A stretch of DNA of 8,380 nt from Bacteroidota bacterium (GTDB lineage: Bacteria > Bacteroidota > Bacteroidia > Chitinophagales > Chitinophagaceae): positions 1-8,380 of the forward strand of contig JAEWJV010000656.1 in NCBI GenBank assembly GCA_023386395.1, written 5' to 3'. Shown here one piece after another: positions 6,187-8,380 of the stretch. Made by a program: the position numbers and the translations under genes. The notes beneath the pieces were generated by a model that saw nothing but the letters and a program-made list of their open reading frames with translations, did no database searches and was not told where the DNA came from. Positions within the stretch are counted from its first letter, which is position 1. Each line of letters starts with the position of its first letter.

Positions 6187-8380
6187 TATTGCTTATGAAA
6201 CGGGTGATTTTCATTTCTTTTTGTTGTGGGTTTTCCGGTTTAATAAACGCTCAAAATGCAACACTGCCCTTATTCACTTTAATGAACTCCAAAGAAACAG
6301 GGGTTTATTTTGAAAATGATGTTAAGGAAGATGATTCGCTGAATGTGCTGCGTTATGAATACTTATATAACGGTGCAGGTACAGGTATTGGCGATTTTAA
6401 TAATGATGGCTTGCCCGATATATTTTTTTCATCCAATACATCCTCTTCAAAATTATTTCTCAATAAAGGCGGTTTTAAGTTTAATGATATTACCAAACAG
6501 GCAAACGTGGAAGGCAATGGCACATGGGGAACCGGTGTAAGCATTGCCGATGTGAATGGTGATGGATTGCTTGATATTTATGTTTGTCATTCAGGAAAGT
6601 TCATCAATCCGCAAAAGCTTTGCAATGAGCTATTCATTAATCGCGGCTTGGTAAACAGTATTCCTGTTTTTAAGGAAATGGCCAAAGAATATGGCCTTGA
6701 TGCGCCCGGCACACAAAGCACGCAGGCTGCCTTCTTTGACTACGATAACGATGGCGACCTGGATATGTTTTTATTAAATCATTCCAACCATGGCTTCGAT
6801 CCTTTTATGCAAACACGTAAACAGCGGTCAACGCCTAACGTGAATTATGGAAATCAATTATTTCATAACGACCGCGATGCGACCGGTAATATGCATTTTA
6901 CAGAAGTTACTCTAAAAGCCGGTATCATTAATAATGCGCTCAATTTTGGTCTAAGTGTAATTATCAGCGATATAAATAAAGACGGTTGGCCTGACATTTA
7001 TACCACCTGCGATTATACGGAAAGAGATTTTTTTTATATAAACAATAAGGATGGCAGCTTTACAGAATCACTCGAAAAATCTTTCGCCCATATCTCCAAG
7101 AATTCAATGGGCGCCGATATTGCCGATTATAACAACGATACAAGGCCGGATGTATTTACGCTTGATATGTTGCCGGAAGATAATTACCGCCGGAAATTAT
7201 TAAGAGGTCCCGATGATTACGAACATCATCAATTGATTGTGGATAGCGGTTTTTATTACCAGGAAATGCGCAATATGCTGCATCTGAACCAGGGCACAGA
7301 TGAAAAAGGCAATATGCGTTTCAGCGAAATTGGCCAGTTGGCAGGTGTTTCAAATACCGACTGGAGCTGGAGTGGATTATTGGCAGATTTTGATAATGAT
7401 GGCTGGAAAGACCTGTTTATAAGCAATGGTTACCTCCGTGATTTTACCAATATGGATTTCTTGAAATTTTCAGTTGCTGCAGCAAAAATTGAAGCTGCAA
7501 AAAGGGGTAATCAAAATTTTCAAACCTATGACCTCGTTCAGCAAATGCCTGCAACCAAACTCAGTAATTATCTCTTTCAAAATAATCATGATTTAACTTT
7601 TACCAATAAAACGAACGACTGGGGTTTATACACGCAAACAATATCCGGTGCAGCAGCTTATGCAGATTTTGATAATAATGGCACACTTGACCTTATTGTT
7701 TGCAATAATAACGAACCAGCTATGTTATACCGTAATAACGGCGCATTGCTCAATCATTATATAAAGCTGCGGATAGAGGGAGACAGCCTTAACAGAGGGG
7801 CTTATGGTGCAAAAGTTACCGTAACAACTCCTGATGGCAATAGTCAATACCAGGAATTATATCCGGTAAAAAGTTACCAGTCAACTGTAATGCAGGATAT
7901 GATTTTTGGAGTAGCCCAAAATAAAAGCATCAGGGAAATTAAAATAGTATGGCCTGGTGGGAAACAAATTATTTTAAACAATGTAGAGGCTGATCAGGTG
8001 ATTCAGTTAAAACAGGCTGATGCCCTGTATATGCAGCAGGTATCAGCAGTTTCCAAAAAAATATTTGCCGATGTAACGGCTTCAACCCAACTGAATTTTA
8101 TACATAAGCCCAATGATTTTATAGATTTTAAATCAGAGCCGCTCATACCATACCAGTTATCAAAACAAGGGCCGGCATTGGCGAAGGCTGACGTAAACGG
8201 GGATGGCCTGGAAGATGTTTTTTTAGGAGGTGATATTAACCAGTCATCTATATTATACCTGCAAACAAGCGAAGGCAAGTTTAAGCCATCGCCGTCCCAG
8301 CCCTGGAATACCGATGCTGCTGATGAAGATGTAAATGCTGTTTTTTTGACGCAAATAATGATGGTTTTGCTGATTTGTAT
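6183..8380 (+). CDS. Exported FG-GAP/VCBS repeat protein with ASPIC/UnbV domain, 3'-partial, probably frameshifted
   Basis: This is the N-terminal ~732 codons of a large CRTAC1-like exported protein. The ATG at 6183 overlaps the previous stop as ATGA. The ATG at 6195 (MKRVIF) is an equally good start and gives a cleaner signal peptide; cleavage is likely at INA|Q, after residue 23 counted from 6183. FG-GAP loops of the calcium-binding DxDxDG type occur at about 71-80 (DFNNDGLPDI), 123-132, 186-195, 263-272, 315-324 (lacking the Gly), 402-411, 495-504 and 670-679. Together they suggest beta-propeller blades. An ASPIC/UnbV domain spans about 524-605, from NHYIKL past WPGG at 590-593. Proteins of this type in Bacteroidota usually run to about 1100 residues, so the 3' end lies beyond the window. 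The frame is consistent from 6183 to 8340 but appears broken at 8341-8347. The function is unknown; adhesion, scaffolding or ligand binding are all possible. It is the third gene of the redox unit. Confidence 0.88.
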   Translation, partial: MILLMKRVIFISFCCGFSGLINAQNATLPLFTLMNSKETGVYFENDVKEDDSLNVLRYEYLYNGAGTGIGDFNNDGLPDIFFSSNTSSSKLFLNKGGFKFNDITKQANVEGNGTWGTGVSIADVNGDGLLDIYVCHSGKFINPQKLCNELFINRGLVNSIPVFKEMAKEYGLDAPGTQSTQAAFFDYDNDGDLDMFLLNHSNHGFDPFMQTRKQRSTPNVNYGNQLFHNDRDATGNMHFTEVTLKAGIINNALNFGLSVIISDINKDGWPDIYTTCDYTERDFFYINNKDGSFTESLEKSFAHISKNSMGADIADYNNDTRPDVFTLDMLPEDNYRRKLLRGPDDYEHHQLIVDSGFYYQEMRNMLHLNQGTDEKGNMRFSEIGQLAGVSNTDWSWSGLLADFDNDGWKDLFISNGYLRDFTNMDFLKFSVAAAKIEAAKRGNQNFQTYDLVQQMPATKLSNYLFQNNHDLTFTNKTNDWGLYTQTISGAAAYADFDNNGTLDLIVCNNNEPAMLYRNNGALLNHYIKLRIEGDSLNRGAYGAKVTVTTPDGNSQYQELYPVKSYQSTVMQDMIFGVAQNKSIREIKIVWPGGKQIILNNVEADQVIQLKQADALYMQQVSAVSKKIFADVTASTQLNFIHKPNDFIDFKSEPLIPYQLSKQGPALAKADVNGDGLEDVFLGGDINQSSILYLQTSEGKFKPSPSQPWNTDAADEDVNAVFLTQIMMVLLIC
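8341..8347 (+). other. Apparent frameshift at a T7 homopolymer
   Basis: The reading frame reaches this T7 run encoding DEDVNAV and then continues as FLTQIMMVLLIC, unlike the family. If one more T is assumed, the text becomes VFFDANNDGFADLY, a perfect FG-GAP loop that uses every remaining base to 8380. The frame change therefore marks a missing T, either a sequencing or assembly error in a homopolymer or a real mutation. Neither frame meets a stop before the window ends. Confidence 0.85.

Noticed and set aside
6222..6228. Lipoprotein cysteine in the signal of the FG-GAP protein (C14 or C15)
   Set aside because: The residues before the cysteines (ISF and SFC) do not fit a lipobox; a signal peptidase I site INA|Q fits better, although many relatives are lipoproteins.

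Overview
The window looks like chromosomal DNA of a Bacteroidota bacterium. The evidence is a SusC/SusD outer-membrane pair, a lipoprotein signal with a typical Bacteroidota start, AT-rich starts with no clear Shine-Dalgarno sequences, and three exported proteins whose predicted mature N-terminus is glutamine. The mix of gene families (SusCD, a heme/copper oxidase-like protein, a large FG-GAP/ASPIC protein) suggests Chitinophagia or Sphingobacteriia, but this is inference. All genes lie on the + strand. No RNA gene, insertion sequence, CRISPR array or attachment site was seen.

Layout. Bases 1-2394 are the C-terminal ~797 codons of a SusC-like TonB-dependent transporter whose start lies left of the window. 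Nineteen bases later comes a complete SusD-like lipoprotein gene (2414-4117). A strong intrinsic terminator (4147-4176) closes this unit. A second unit follows: a secreted redoxin with a CPLC motif (4221-4868), one base, then a secreted protein joining an N-terminal heme c domain to a PHM/DBH-like dicopper monooxygenase domain (4870-6186), a 4-base ATGA overlap, then a large exported FG-GAP/VCBS protein with an ASPIC/UnbV domain (6183 to the right edge). The last gene appears to lose its frame at a T7 run at 8341-8347, where the residues expected for another FG-GAP loop continue in a different frame.

How the genes may work together. SusC and SusD should form an outer-membrane uptake complex for an unidentified ligand. 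The second unit encodes three envelope proteins: a thiol-disulfide protein, a candidate copper hydroxylase with its own heme c electron relay, and a repeat protein probably built as a calcium-binding beta-propeller. The tight spacing says they are co-expressed. A sensible hypothesis is a periplasmic oxidative modification system in which heme c replaces ascorbate as the electron donor to copper and the redoxin maintains thiols, copper or heme sites. The substrate, and any functional tie to the adjacent SusCD pair, cannot be read from the sequence.
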